From a virus, in IMG/VR virus record IMGVR_UViG_3300025889_000369, positions 1-36,820 of that record: a DNA stretch of 36,820 bases; one strand, 5' to 3'. Both the position numbers and the translations under genes were made by a program. Shown in pieces: positions 1 through 9,395 of this stretch. The stretch's first letter is position 1. Every line of letters starts with the position of its first letter. The notes under the pieces were generated by a model. It was given only the letters and a program-made list of their open reading frames with translations. It was not told the DNA's origin and ran no database searches.

Positions 1-76
1 TAGTGTTGTCGTATGGAAATTCTACTTTGATTTGTTTGATAATTTCTGTTATTGAAGTTTCTAGTTTGTAATTCAT
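1..76 (-). CDS. Partial leftward gene, hypothetical (N-terminal 25 aa)
   Basis: The complement strand opens with ATG at 76-74 and stays open to the window edge, giving a natural-looking protein start, MNYKLETSITEIIKQ, then IKVEFPYDNT. There is no Shine-Dalgarno sequence; the leader is A/T-rich like those of the rightward genes. If real, it is divergently transcribed from the fibre genes, and the region 77-608 is a two-way regulatory region. Only 25 codons are visible, so no function can be given and a chance open frame is possible. Confidence 0.5.
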   Translation of the reverse strand, partial: MNYKLETSITEIIKQIKVEFPYDNT

Positions 77-608
77 AAGAGTGTATATTTATTTATTTAG
101 TTAAATGAGTTGAGTGGTATACCACACTGTCTCAATTGATATAAGTAATTTTACTTAATCACTTACATATATATTATCCATATAGTGTCGTATTTACTTT
201 GTAAATAGTAAACATTAGTAGTATGTAGAAAAAACATAAACATGTATACAAATTTAAACAAAAACGTAAAACATTTTTACAATTGTGAAAAAAAGTGGGG
301 CCGCCCCGCCAAACCAAAACGATTTTGCGTAACACGTTGATAACCAGAGGGATAGGGGTAACACCATACTTCTATATATCTAACAGCTTTATAGTGACAT
401 AAGCCTATTATAGTTATAGAGTAAACAGCTATTGTCACACTATCGTTATATCTAGTTCTATATAAGAGTAAACCTAGCGAAAAACGTGTAATATTACTAA
501 TTATAGAAAATACAAGTGCGCTTTAACAAAAGTCCGCTTTCACAAATAATCACATGTTTAGATTAACTTCAGTTGATTTGCAGTACAAACAGATAAAAAA
601 GAAAAAAA
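77..608. promoter_or_regulatory. Divergent intergenic region rich in palindromes and direct repeats
   Basis: This is the only gap above 300 bases. I see no RNA gene or convincing small gene in it. It holds a perfect 12-bp palindrome GTGGTATACCAC (114-125). It also holds inverted repeats AAGTAA/TTACTT (143-156), TATTTAC/GTAAATA (191-207) and GTAAAA/TTTTAC (266-280), a GC-rich block (295-310), a 10-bp palindrome GTAATATTAC (488-497), and a 15-base near-direct repeat (516-530 and 532-546, two mismatches). AGAGTAAAC occurs at 418-426 and 465-473, and AACAGCT at 382-388 and 424-430. The divergent layout makes it the natural place for promoters and operators. That role is inferred. Confidence 0.55.
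573..580 (+). promoter_or_regulatory. Possible Bacteroidetes-type -7 element before the fibre operon
   Basis: TTGATTTG matches the Bacteroidetes -7 consensus TANNTTTG at all fixed positions but one and lies about 29 bases before the first fibre start at 609. No clear -33 TTG is present at the expected distance, so this is a weak call. Confidence 0.22.
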
Positions 609-1256
609 ATGGCACAAATCTCTTCATACCCAACACTCACACCAAACCTAGGTGATAAGATACTTGGGTCTAACAACGTAGATGCATCTGGTCAACCAGT
701 TATAGGCAATCCTACGGTACAATATTCCTTAACAGACATAAAAACCTTAGTTGATCAACAGTTCATTCAACAACTCACATCGTCTAGTAACGATAGTGGC
801 GTTGCGGGTATACCAGCATCACAAGGTCCTACAAGCACAAACACAGTTCATCAAATTATATTTGGTCAAGCAGACTCATCTTCATCTACTAGTGTAACTA
901 TAGATGCAACAGGTAAAGTAACTTGGTTAAAAACTGGAACATATTACGTGACTCAAGAATACTATTTACAGGGAACTAACTCAGCAAACATATTACATAC
1001 TTTGTTTAGAACATTTGATGGTTCTAGTCAAGTTGGACCTACACACGCGGAGATATTCCATGTAGAAAACACATCGAATACAAAAAGAATTGTAATAAAC
1101 CAAATGGTTCATATTACATCTGCTAATAGCTACCACGTTTACCAAATGTTAAGAGATTCAAACGGTGCTAACGATGGTACGTTATATCAAAAGCTTAATA
1201 ACAACGGTTGGACAACTACACCAAACGCACAAATAACAATTTCAAAACTAATATAA
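609..1256 (+). CDS. Short tail-fibre / receptor-binding-like protein (215 aa)
   Basis: First of five consecutive fibre-type genes. The N-terminus (residues 5-50: SSYP, a GDKILGS segment, then a V-Q-Y-S-L-T-D-I-K-T-L-V stretch) matches in pattern the N-terminus of the next gene, so both probably share a virion-attachment anchor. From about residue 68 the protein has the alternating beta pattern of a small C1q/TNF-like jelly roll: TGTYYV, a Leu-Phe-Arg strand, an ML-RDSNG segment, then NGWTT and a terminal AQITISKL strand. Such heads often end trimeric phage fibres and bind receptors. The fold is inferred from pattern. The start follows an A-rich leader, and the stop lies 1 base before the next ATG, implying co-translation. 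Confidence 0.7.
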   Translation: MAQISSYPTLTPNLGDKILGSNNVDASGQPVIGNPTVQYSLTDIKTLVDQQFIQQLTSSSNDSGVAGIPASQGPTSTNTVHQIIFGQADSSSSTSVTIDATGKVTWLKTGTYYVTQEYYLQGTNSANILHTLFRTFDGSSQVGPTHAEIFHVENTSNTKRIVINQMVHITSANSYHVYQMLRDSNGANDGTLYQKLNNNGWTTTPNAQITISKLI

Positions 1257-1257
1257 C

Positions 1258-4200
1258 ATGGCAATAATATATTCATATCCTGTAGTTCAACCTACAACTG
1301 ATGATTTAGTTTTAGGGACAGATGCAACAGACGCGTCGAAGCCAACTAAGAATTTTACAGTACAAAGTATTATTGACCTTGTAACTGTTTCTGGTAACGA
1401 TTTACAAGCGGTATTAAATAACGGTAACGTTGCTACAGGTAGAGACATTAATTTAACAAACAATAACTTTAGAGGTGGAAGTTTCATTACAACAGGTAAT
1501 GCAACTATAACAGGTACTATAGGTACTGGGTTTACACAAATAACAGCAGATGATTTCGTTGGTGATTTAACAGGTATAGTAAAAGCAGGGTCAAGCATTG
1601 AAAGCACGGTGACTGGTGTTACACAATCTCAAGGTGATAACAGTACTAAGTTAGCAACAACTGCTTATGTTGATGGTAAAGTTGATCCATCTGTGTTACA
1701 ATACTTAGGTGATTCAACTGGTCCTTTTGATCTAAACCTAATAAGTGATGATTTTAAAATAGCAGGTACAGCTAATGAAATAGAAACTACAGCAACTACA
1801 GTGGCTGGTAATGTAGGTACAGTGACTTTATCTTTCCCTACAGCTGGTGTAACACTACCTGACGGCTCAGTGGCTACAACCCAAGCATTAACCGATAATT
1901 CAACAAAAGTTGCAACAACCGCTTTTGTTCACGGTAAAAACGATGCTCAAACGTTAAATTTCAGTAACGGCTCTAACGCTAGTACAGTATTATTAAATAG
2001 TCAAACTTTCGTTGTTTCAGGAACAACTAATCAAATAGCGACAGCGACAACACCTCAAACAATAACTATTGGTTTAACAACTGATGTTACTATAGCAGGT
2101 ACATATACAGGTGCTACGTTTTCTGGAGATTTAAACGGTACGGTAAATACGGCCACAACAGGTACAACTCAGTCAGCTGGTGATAATTCAACTAAAATAG
2201 CTACAACAGCTTATGTAGATAATGCCGCTGGTGCTAAAATATTACAATACAAAGATAGTACGTCTACGGTACATGACTTAAATTTATCTGATGATGATCT
2301 TCAATTTAACGGGGATTCAAACATAACAGTTACAGCTGACGCTGTTTCAAGTAATGTGGGTGCAGTAACAGTTGATTTAAACAATGATGTTACTATATCA
2401 GGTACAATGCAAGCTGGTACACTTTCAGATGGAACTTTCTCTGGAACAGGTGGTACATATACAGGTGGTGTAAGCATTACATCTACAGATTTTGTAGGTG
2501 CTTTAACTGGTAATGCAGATACAGCTACGGCTTTAGCTTCTTCTGGAGCTATAGCACTTACAGGTGATACAACATCAACTGGTGGTCCATACACTTATAC
2601 TTCAGGTGGTGCGCTTAGTATAGCTACTACAATAGCTGATACCACAGTAACCGGTAAAGTATTAACTAATTTACCAACTGCAACATCTCAAGTTATAGCA
2701 GATTCAGATACTATATTAGAGGCTTTATCTTATTTACAAGGTCAAATCACTGGTATACCACAAGGTCTTGTATATAAAGGAACATGGAATGCTAGCACTA
2801 ACACACCAACACTTGCTAGTGGTACTGGTGTTACAGGTGAATTTTATATTGTAAGCGTTGCTGGTACTACGAACTTAGATGGTATTACAGATTGGCAAGT
2901 TGGTGACTGGGCTATATTTGTAGAAGTCGGGGCAACTGATACTTGGCAAAAAATAGATAACACTTCTGCTATACTTGGAAGTGGATCAGCTAATAAAATA
3001 GCTAAATGGACTGGATCTAATACTTTAGCAACTGGTCTTATATCAGATGATGGTGCAGATGTTACTATTGGTAACTCTGGTAATTTAATTGTTGAAGGTA
3101 ACACAACTCTTGGTAATGCCGATACAGATACTACAACAGTTAAAGGTCCAGGTGTTTTTGAAGAAACAACTCAATTTAACGTTGGTATTGGTTTAAGCTC
3201 CACACCTGACTATGGTACAGCTGGGCAAGTGTTAACATCTGGTGGTGGTTCTGCTACAGCAAACACATGGACAACACCTACTACAGGTACAGTTACAAGT
3301 GTAGGTGCTTCAATTGATGGTGATTCTTTAAGTATAGCAGGAAGCCCAGTAACAAGCTCAGGTACATTAGCATTTACTTTTCAAGGTGATAATACTCAAT
3401 ATATAGATGGTGCTGGTGATTTAACAACTTTTCCAACTGTAGATAATTATCAATACTGGATATTATCTGATGGTACAAATACAACTAATATAGCTTCAAC
3501 TGATACAGCTACGTTTTCTGGAGGTACATATATAACAGCCAGTGAATCAGCTGGTACTTTAACTATAGATCACGATGCTACGACTAGAGCAGATACAACA
3601 TCTACAGATGCACCTGCTTTTGGTGGAACTTTTGATGCGGTAACAAGTGTAACAAGTAATGCAACAGGACACGTTACAGCAATAGATGTTTCTACTGTAA
3701 CAATACCGGCTAACCCGGTTTTTGTTGGTCCTGCTGATGCAAGTACTGATGGGGTTGCTGGTATAGTTCCAGCTCCGGGTCAAGCTACTTATAATGGTGG
3801 ATATTTCTTAAGACAAGATGCAACGTGGGCTATTCCACCAAATGATGATGGTGTAACAGCAGTAACGGCAACAGCTCCAATATCTTCTTCAGGTGGTGAT
3901 ACACCAAACATAACTCATGATAATTCTGGTGTAACAGCTGGAACTTACGATAGTGTAACCGTTGATGCTAAAGGCCACGTAACAGGTGGTAGTAATCCTG
4001 GCGGTGACGGTGGTGGTATATTTTCTGGGGATCAAGCTGTTATTACAGCTTCAGCTTCTCTAGCATTTACTTTAAATAGAGCTACTACAGGAGCGTTAAT
4101 ATTTGATGTATGGTTAACTTCAGAAACAAGTACAGGAACTTCTGTAACTAAAAAATACACTGTTGCTCATGCTAATAATGCTACTCCAGTTTATAATAAA

Positions 4201-4377
4201 ATAATAGACACAGGACCAGTTGGATCAAATGATTTTCTAGTTACTTTCTTAAATGCAGGTTCTGGATTATCCGTTACATGTAATATACAAGCTGTTGGTA
4301 TTGCTCAAAATATAGGTTACACAGTTCAAGTCGGGCACGATAGTACAAATGCTCTTACATTCACTGCAGCATCATAA
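1258..4377 (+). CDS. Large modular tail-fibre protein (1039 aa)
   Basis: Extended fibre of low-complexity Thr/Gly/Ser/Asn-rich beta modules. Residues 1-45 repeat the SYP...LGT anchor of the preceding gene. The classic phage-fibre repeat NSTK-ATTA-V occurs three times, near residues 126-139, 213-225 and 308-321, each followed by a related beta stretch. Residues about 502-570 form the YKGTWNAST...WQVGDW...W-KID module seen in many phage and Bacteroidetes surface proteins. A VTVDAKGHVTGG motif at about 900-912 is also typical of tail fibres. The C-terminal ~120 residues look like a compact beta head, probably the receptor-contacting tip. It has no S74 chaperone domain, unlike two of the fibres that follow. 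Fibre role is well supported; receptor is unknown. Confidence 0.85.
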   Translation: MAIIYSYPVVQPTTDDLVLGTDATDASKPTKNFTVQSIIDLVTVSGNDLQAVLNNGNVATGRDINLTNNNFRGGSFITTGNATITGTIGTGFTQITADDFVGDLTGIVKAGSSIESTVTGVTQSQGDNSTKLATTAYVDGKVDPSVLQYLGDSTGPFDLNLISDDFKIAGTANEIETTATTVAGNVGTVTLSFPTAGVTLPDGSVATTQALTDNSTKVATTAFVHGKNDAQTLNFSNGSNASTVLLNSQTFVVSGTTNQIATATTPQTITIGLTTDVTIAGTYTGATFSGDLNGTVNTATTGTTQSAGDNSTKIATTAYVDNAAGAKILQYKDSTSTVHDLNLSDDDLQFNGDSNITVTADAVSSNVGAVTVDLNNDVTISGTMQAGTLSDGTFSGTGGTYTGGVSITSTDFVGALTGNADTATALASSGAIALTGDTTSTGGPYTYTSGGALSIATTIADTTVTGKVLTNLPTATSQVIADSDTILEALSYLQGQITGIPQGLVYKGTWNASTNTPTLASGTGVTGEFYIVSVAGTTNLDGITDWQVGDWAIFVEVGATDTWQKIDNTSAILGSGSANKIAKWTGSNTLATGLISDDGADVTIGNSGNLIVEGNTTLGNADTDTTTVKGPGVFEETTQFNVGIGLSSTPDYGTAGQVLTSGGGSATANTWTTPTTGTVTSVGASIDGDSLSIAGSPVTSSGTLAFTFQGDNTQYIDGAGDLTTFPTVDNYQYWILSDGTNTTNIASTDTATFSGGTYITASESAGTLTIDHDATTRADTTSTDAPAFGGTFDAVTSVTSNATGHVTAIDVSTVTIPANPVFVGPADASTDGVAGIVPAPGQATYNGGYFLRQDATWAIPPNDDGVTAVTATAPISSSGGDTPNITHDNSGVTAGTYDSVTVDAKGHVTGGSNPGGDGGGIFSGDQAVITASASLAFTLNRATTGALIFDVWLTSETSTGTSVTKKYTVAHANNATPVYNKIIDTGPVGSNDFLVTFLNAGSGLSVTCNIQAVGIAQNIGYTVQVGHDSTNALTFTAAS

Positions 4378-4385
4378 AACAAAAT

Positions 4386-7088
4386 ATGGCTAATTTATCT
4401 AATATAAATAATAAGTTCCTAGTAACAACTGGAGGTAATGTGTTAATAGGTAAAACAGCTGCAAATAATGCAACTGTTGGTAATCAATTTATGACCGATG
4501 GAAGTGCTAACTCAACTGTAAATGGAGATACTGTTGCTAGATTTAATAGATTGACAAGTAATGGGGAAATTATAAGATTACAAAAAGATACAAGCACAGT
4601 TGGAAGTATTGGCTCAACAACTAGTTACCTTTTAGGAGATTTAGGAATTGGAACGACTTCGCCTGTTGATAGATTAACTCTTTATGAAGGGACGAATAAT
4701 AATGTAGGTATTTATTTTCAAACTGCTACAAGTGGCACTACAGGTGCAGATGGATTTAGAGTAGGACAAAATGCTTTTAATGCTTTTTGTTGGAATTACG
4801 AAGCAACTCCTTTAACTTTTGCTACATCTGGCATAGAAAGAATGCGTATAGCTTCTGGAGGGAATGTAGGAATAAATGAAACAGACCCATCTTCAATTTC
4901 ATCTGGTGCTACAACTTTACATATAAAAGGTACAGTCACTTCAAAAGCAGGGGGAATAAGATTAAGAAGTTCAGATAATTCTGTCGATGCTTATATTTAT
5001 CCTGATTCGACTAATGGAATGACTAATGGTACTTTATCTAATCATCCTTATAGAATAGTAACAAATGGTTCAGAAAGAATGCGTATAGACAGTTCTGGAA
5101 ATGCTTTAATAGGAATTGATACTATATCAGCGACTTTAAGTTCTTTTGCTCAATTAGAAGTAAGTGATAGTACAAAAGGTGGTATAATAATTAATACCCA
5201 AACAGCAGATGCAAGTAATTATAGTAGATTAATGTTTTCTATAAATAATAATATTAATGGACACGAGGGTTTAATTAGATATAATACAAGTGATTATCAT
5301 ATGGCGTTTTGGACTGATAGTTCAGAAAGAATGCGTATAACATCTGCAGGCAACGTAGGAATAGGAACTGATTCGCCTGATGCTTCCTTAGACATTGAGC
5401 CTTCTTCTGGTGATGCTGATATACTTTTAACGGCTGGTTCACAAACATTAAGATTAGACCAAAATAGTATAAGAACTAACACTAATAACAATCTCACAAT
5501 ATTTACTAATGGAAATACAAATCAATTAGTTTTAAAACAATCTAATGGAAACGTAGGAATTGGAACGATTTCGCCTAGTGAAATATTACACTTAAACGCT
5601 CCTGGAACTGGATGTTTTATACGTTTTCAAAATACGGGTGGTTCAGGCGTGTATATTGGTGGAAGATCAGAGGTAATGGAAATGTATACTAATGGCTCTG
5701 AAAAAATGCGTATAACATCTACTGGAAACGTAGGGATCGGGACGAGTTCGCCAAGACCAGTAGGAAGTGGGTATACAGCTTTAGAAGTAAGTAATCCATC
5801 ATCAGGTTCAAGTATATGGCTTTCAGGTTTTACAGATTCTACTAAAGGGTATTTGGCAATGGATACTGGAGGATTAAATTTAACTGCAATATCAAACCAT
5901 CCATTAACTTTTGGTACTAATAATGCACCAAGAATGCGTATAGACAGTTCAGGGGATGTAGGTATAGGAGTTACAGACGGAGATATATTTGGTAGATTTT
6001 ATGGTAGAAGTGTTGGTATAGGAGGAACTGGTATTGCTAAGTTACAGATAAATGGAACTTCTTATTCTGGAATTGATTTAGGTCAAAATGGAACAAGATA
6101 CGGAGAATTAAATGCAAGTGCTACCATAGTTCAACTTCAAACACTTGCAGACATTCCATTAACTTTTGGTACAGGCACAGGTGCTACAGAAAGAATGCGT
6201 ATACACTCAAACGGAAGGGTTTCAATAGGTTCAACTACAGCATCAGCTAATACATTAACATTGTCAGGAATTGCTACCGAAATGGATATGACTAATACAT
6301 CAACAAATGGTAGGTCATACAGGTTAGAGTCAGATTCAGCAGGTTTATTTGTAATAAAAGATAGAACAGCAAATGTAGATAGAATTGTTTTAGACAGTTC
6401 AGGTTTAACAAGATTTACAGTTGATTCTGGTACTGCATCAGCAATAGATATAGGTTATATTTCAAGTGCAAGAACAATTAGAGCAGTAGAAACAGGGGGA
6501 GGAAATGCAAGACCTTTAACTTTATTAGCTCAAAATTTTACATTTAAAGATGATTCTGCAACAAGAATGACTATAGACAGTTCTGGAAATGTAGATATTT
6601 CTGATGCTACAATAGGAAATGCAGGAACAAGAATATGGGGAGGTTCTGATGGGGGTATTATATATATGTATAGACCTATAAATCAAGGAACTCAAGTAAT
6701 GAGGTTTTATGTGGGTAGTACAAGTGTTGGTTATATAGGTACTAGTAATTCTGGAGCTGCTTTTACATCAAATTCTGATTACAGATTAAAAGAAAATGTT
6801 GTAGAATTAACTGGTGCATTAGACAGAATCTCAGAACTTAAACCTAGTAGATTTAATTTTATTGTAGAGCCAAATAAAACAGTAGATGGATTCTTAGCAC
6901 ACGAAGTGCAAGATATAGTTCCAGAAGCTGTGTTTGGTGAAAAAGATGCTGTAGATGAAGAGGGTAACCCAGATTATCAAACGATGGAACAATCAAAATT
7001 AGTACCATTACTAGTTGCAGCAATACAAGAATTAAAAGCAGATAACGATAGCTTAAAAGCTAGAATAGAAACATTAGAAAATAATTAA
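4386..7088 (+). CDS. Tail fibre/spike with C-terminal S74 intramolecular chaperone (900 aa)
   Basis: Begins with a second anchor type, MANLSNINNKF, shared with the next two genes. The shaft is built of repeated ERMRIDSSGNVGIGTxSP units, with MRI motifs at roughly 70-100 residue intervals. The C-terminus is a Peptidase_S74 (endosialidase chaperone) domain: SDYRLKE with Ser797 and Lys802 in the S+5=K spacing of the known catalytic dyad, the conserved AHE (His839-Glu840), and a terminal coiled coil IQELKADNDSLKARIETLE. In this family the domain drives trimer folding and then cuts itself off before the Ser, which would release about 104 residues. The stop overlaps the next start (TAATG). The receptor is unknown, and no enzymatic depolymerase domain is recognised. 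Confidence 0.9.
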   Translation: MANLSNINNKFLVTTGGNVLIGKTAANNATVGNQFMTDGSANSTVNGDTVARFNRLTSNGEIIRLQKDTSTVGSIGSTTSYLLGDLGIGTTSPVDRLTLYEGTNNNVGIYFQTATSGTTGADGFRVGQNAFNAFCWNYEATPLTFATSGIERMRIASGGNVGINETDPSSISSGATTLHIKGTVTSKAGGIRLRSSDNSVDAYIYPDSTNGMTNGTLSNHPYRIVTNGSERMRIDSSGNALIGIDTISATLSSFAQLEVSDSTKGGIIINTQTADASNYSRLMFSINNNINGHEGLIRYNTSDYHMAFWTDSSERMRITSAGNVGIGTDSPDASLDIEPSSGDADILLTAGSQTLRLDQNSIRTNTNNNLTIFTNGNTNQLVLKQSNGNVGIGTISPSEILHLNAPGTGCFIRFQNTGGSGVYIGGRSEVMEMYTNGSEKMRITSTGNVGIGTSSPRPVGSGYTALEVSNPSSGSSIWLSGFTDSTKGYLAMDTGGLNLTAISNHPLTFGTNNAPRMRIDSSGDVGIGVTDGDIFGRFYGRSVGIGGTGIAKLQINGTSYSGIDLGQNGTRYGELNASATIVQLQTLADIPLTFGTGTGATERMRIHSNGRVSIGSTTASANTLTLSGIATEMDMTNTSTNGRSYRLESDSAGLFVIKDRTANVDRIVLDSSGLTRFTVDSGTASAIDIGYISSARTIRAVETGGGNARPLTLLAQNFTFKDDSATRMTIDSSGNVDISDATIGNAGTRIWGGSDGGIIYMYRPINQGTQVMRFYVGSTSVGYIGTSNSGAAFTSNSDYRLKENVVELTGALDRISELKPSRFNFIVEPNKTVDGFLAHEVQDIVPEAVFGEKDAVDEEGNPDYQTMEQSKLVPLLVAAIQELKADNDSLKARIETLENN

Positions 7089-9340
7089 TGGCGATATTAT
7101 CTAATATTAACGATAAATTTGCGGTTGACTCCACTGGAGCTATTCAGTTTAATGGTCAAGCAGGTACATCAGGTTATGTATTAAAATCAAACGGTAATGC
7201 AGCCCCAACTTGGGTTGACGCTTCAACTGTTATTGGTGGACCGTATTTACCTTTATCTGGAGGTACACTTACTGGTGCTACAGCTACGGCTTCTGGAATA
7301 TCATTTACTGTTGGTGGAGTTTTAAATGGTACTAGTGCAACTTTTTCAGGAAATGTAAGAATATCTAAAACTGATGCAACATTAGAAATTAATAATTCAA
7401 CAGGAAGTTTAACAAATGCTGATTTATATATTTCAGTTGAAGATACTGGACAAGCAGATGTTAGACAATATGGTGCATATCCTTTAGCTTTCTGGACTAA
7501 TAACGCAGAAAGAATGCGTATAGACAGTTCTGGAAATTTGTCTTTAGCCACTGCAACATCTTTAGATTTTAATGTAGCTGATTTTGCACAAATTAAATTT
7601 AAAGAATCAGGAGCAATTACAATAGATTCTGACAACAATCAATCTTCAAGAAACTTCCAATTTAAAGATGGAGACGGCTCAAGTTTAATGTTTATTGGAG
7701 ATAATGGAAACGTCGGAATTGGAGAAACAAGCCCAAACGCTAAACTTGATGTTCCAGGAAATGTAAAGCTTGGTTCAGCCGCTCATTCATCTTGGACTGA
7801 CGCAAAACAAGACGTAGGAGGATTAGATGTTTTTGTTGGGTCAGGAAGTAATGCTTTTCAAGTATGGGATGATAACCAACAGACTTATCCAAGATTTAAG
7901 GTTGAACGAGCAGGCAACGTCGGGATCGGAACGACTGGTCCTCAATCTAAATTACAAGTTGGCACAAGAGGAACTGCCAGTGCTTTATCACTTGCACTTA
8001 CTGATGGTATATTGTTTGATTTTTACAATGAATCATCCCCTTATAAAAGACACGGAGTAATAATATCTCAAGCAGCAGACGCAAGTGAATCAGTTTTAGA
8101 TTTTAATACAAAAGCGGCTAGTGGAACAAATAGTACTAAAATGACTATTTTAGGAAATGGTAACGTAGGAATTGGAACGACTGACCCTGATGAAAAATTA
8201 GTTTTATATAAACCCATAGGTTATTCTTCAGATAGTGCTTTGTATAGTGCTTATGCAGTAAACAGTACAGCAGTAGATAATAATAACGTTTTTAAATGGA
8301 GAACAGGTATAACAGGCAATCAAAGTGGACATAATTTAACATTTTCAACTTTAGCAAGAACAGAATCAAGTTATGTAGAAAGAATGCGTATAGATAATTC
8401 GGGAAATGTAGGGATTGGAAATGAAGGGACAAGTATTGTTGTTACAGGAAAAGGCTTGGGAATACAAAATATTGGTCAAGATACAATTGCTTCAATGAGG
8501 TTAACAGGTCATAATGCTACTGGTAATCCTGGTGTAGCTACTTATACGGAATTAAAACATTATGGAGCAGATTTAAAGTTTGGAATAAATCACAATGGTG
8601 GAACTGATGTTATAACTATTAATCCTTCCAAAAATGTCGGAATTGGGACTATTTCACCAAAAACAAATCTTGAGGTAATTGGTGGTTTAAATATAAGTAC
8701 TAACACAACCAGTGCAACAACAACAACTATGCGTATTGGTTCTTATGGTGAAAGTTCTCAAACATACTATGGAGCAAAACTTGTAGCTCATACAAATTTT
8801 ACTTCAACAGCAAATACTGATTTATCTTTTGATTTAGGTTCACTTGGTGAGGTTATGCGACTTCATTGTAGTGGTTCTGAAAAAAGAGTAGGAATCGGAA
8901 CGACTTCGCCTAGTGGACCATTTCACGTTAAAGTTGGTACAAGTACTCCACTTATTGTAGCAAGTAATAGTTATTGTAATAATGTAGGTATAAGAACCAC
9001 AACACCAACCGCAAGTCTTCAGGTTAAAGGTAACGTTTCTTATAGTTATAATAATTACACTAATGTAGCAAATACTTGGATTAATGTTATAAACTTTAGT
9101 GGTTACCCAGCTGGTTTATATCAAATTAGTATAATCAAAAAAACAAACGCTTCAACATATATAACAGCTATAGTAAAATGGAGCGCAACCGCTGGAACTG
9201 TTATTAGCACTATAGCTTCAAATCAATTAGGTATTACATTTAGTGGCACTCAATTACAAGCTATTTCAGGAATTGCAACTGGAACTCTTATGTCAGCAAA
9301 CTTACAATGTTTAGTAACAAATGAAGATTTTTGTAGTTAG
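7088..9340 (+). CDS. Tail fibre with GNVGIG repeats, S74 domain lost (750 aa)
   Basis: Starts MAILSNINDKF, the same anchor as the genes before and after, then carries the same ERMRIDSSGN / GNVGIGTTSP repeats (about seven GIG-type units). It has no SDYRLK or AHE, so there is no S74 chaperone. Instead the last ~110 residues, after the final repeat (TASLQVKGN), form a different beta-type tip ending in NEDFCS. Just after the stop, bases 9337-9394 can be read, with one frame change at an A7 run, as the end of an S74 coiled coil (see that feature). This suggests the chaperone was replaced by a new tip. The start overlaps the previous stop by one base. Confidence 0.88.
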   Translation: MAILSNINDKFAVDSTGAIQFNGQAGTSGYVLKSNGNAAPTWVDASTVIGGPYLPLSGGTLTGATATASGISFTVGGVLNGTSATFSGNVRISKTDATLEINNSTGSLTNADLYISVEDTGQADVRQYGAYPLAFWTNNAERMRIDSSGNLSLATATSLDFNVADFAQIKFKESGAITIDSDNNQSSRNFQFKDGDGSSLMFIGDNGNVGIGETSPNAKLDVPGNVKLGSAAHSSWTDAKQDVGGLDVFVGSGSNAFQVWDDNQQTYPRFKVERAGNVGIGTTGPQSKLQVGTRGTASALSLALTDGILFDFYNESSPYKRHGVIISQAADASESVLDFNTKAASGTNSTKMTILGNGNVGIGTTDPDEKLVLYKPIGYSSDSALYSAYAVNSTAVDNNNVFKWRTGITGNQSGHNLTFSTLARTESSYVERMRIDNSGNVGIGNEGTSIVVTGKGLGIQNIGQDTIASMRLTGHNATGNPGVATYTELKHYGADLKFGINHNGGTDVITINPSKNVGIGTISPKTNLEVIGGLNISTNTTSATTTTMRIGSYGESSQTYYGAKLVAHTNFTSTANTDLSFDLGSLGEVMRLHCSGSEKRVGIGTTSPSGPFHVKVGTSTPLIVASNSYCNNVGIRTTTPTASLQVKGNVSYSYNNYTNVANTWINVINFSGYPAGLYQISIIKKTNASTYITAIVKWSATAGTVISTIASNQLGITFSGTQLQAISGIATGTLMSANLQCLVTNEDFCS

Positions 9341-9394
9341 CAGGTTCTATACAAGAATTACAAAAAAAGAATAGAAATATTAGAAAATAAATAA
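9337..9394 (+). pseudogene. Frameshifted remnant of an S74 C-terminal coiled coil
   Basis: Read from 9337 the frame gives LAGSIQELQ. After the run of seven A (9362-9368), a one-base shift gives RIEILENK and TAA (9392-9394). This closely matches the ends of the flanking S74 fibres (IQELK...RIETLENN and IQEQQ...RIEQLEN). Its stop sits 1 base before the ATG of the next gene, much as in intact neighbours. No start or upstream S74 body remains. I infer the decayed end of an S74 domain that once belonged to the 750-aa fibre gene. Removing one A would restore the frame, so a sequencing or assembly slip in the A7 run is possible, but the missing S74 body is not explained by that. Confidence 0.7.
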
Positions 9395-9395
9395 T

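Noticed and set aside
488-497. GTAATATTAC contains TAATATTAC, the nick-site nonanucleotide of geminivirus-type replication origins
   Set aside because: No Rep gene or stable stem-loop surrounds it, and a 9-base match is expected by chance in such AT-rich sequence.
1287-3783. Several long open frames on the complement of the 1039-aa fibre gene
   Set aside because: They are shadows of Thr/Gly/Ser repeat codons; protein composition is unnatural and no gene context supports them.
7827-8060. A 77-codon frame inside the 750-aa fibre gene
   Set aside because: Overlaps a clear fibre coding frame with repeats and has no independent support.
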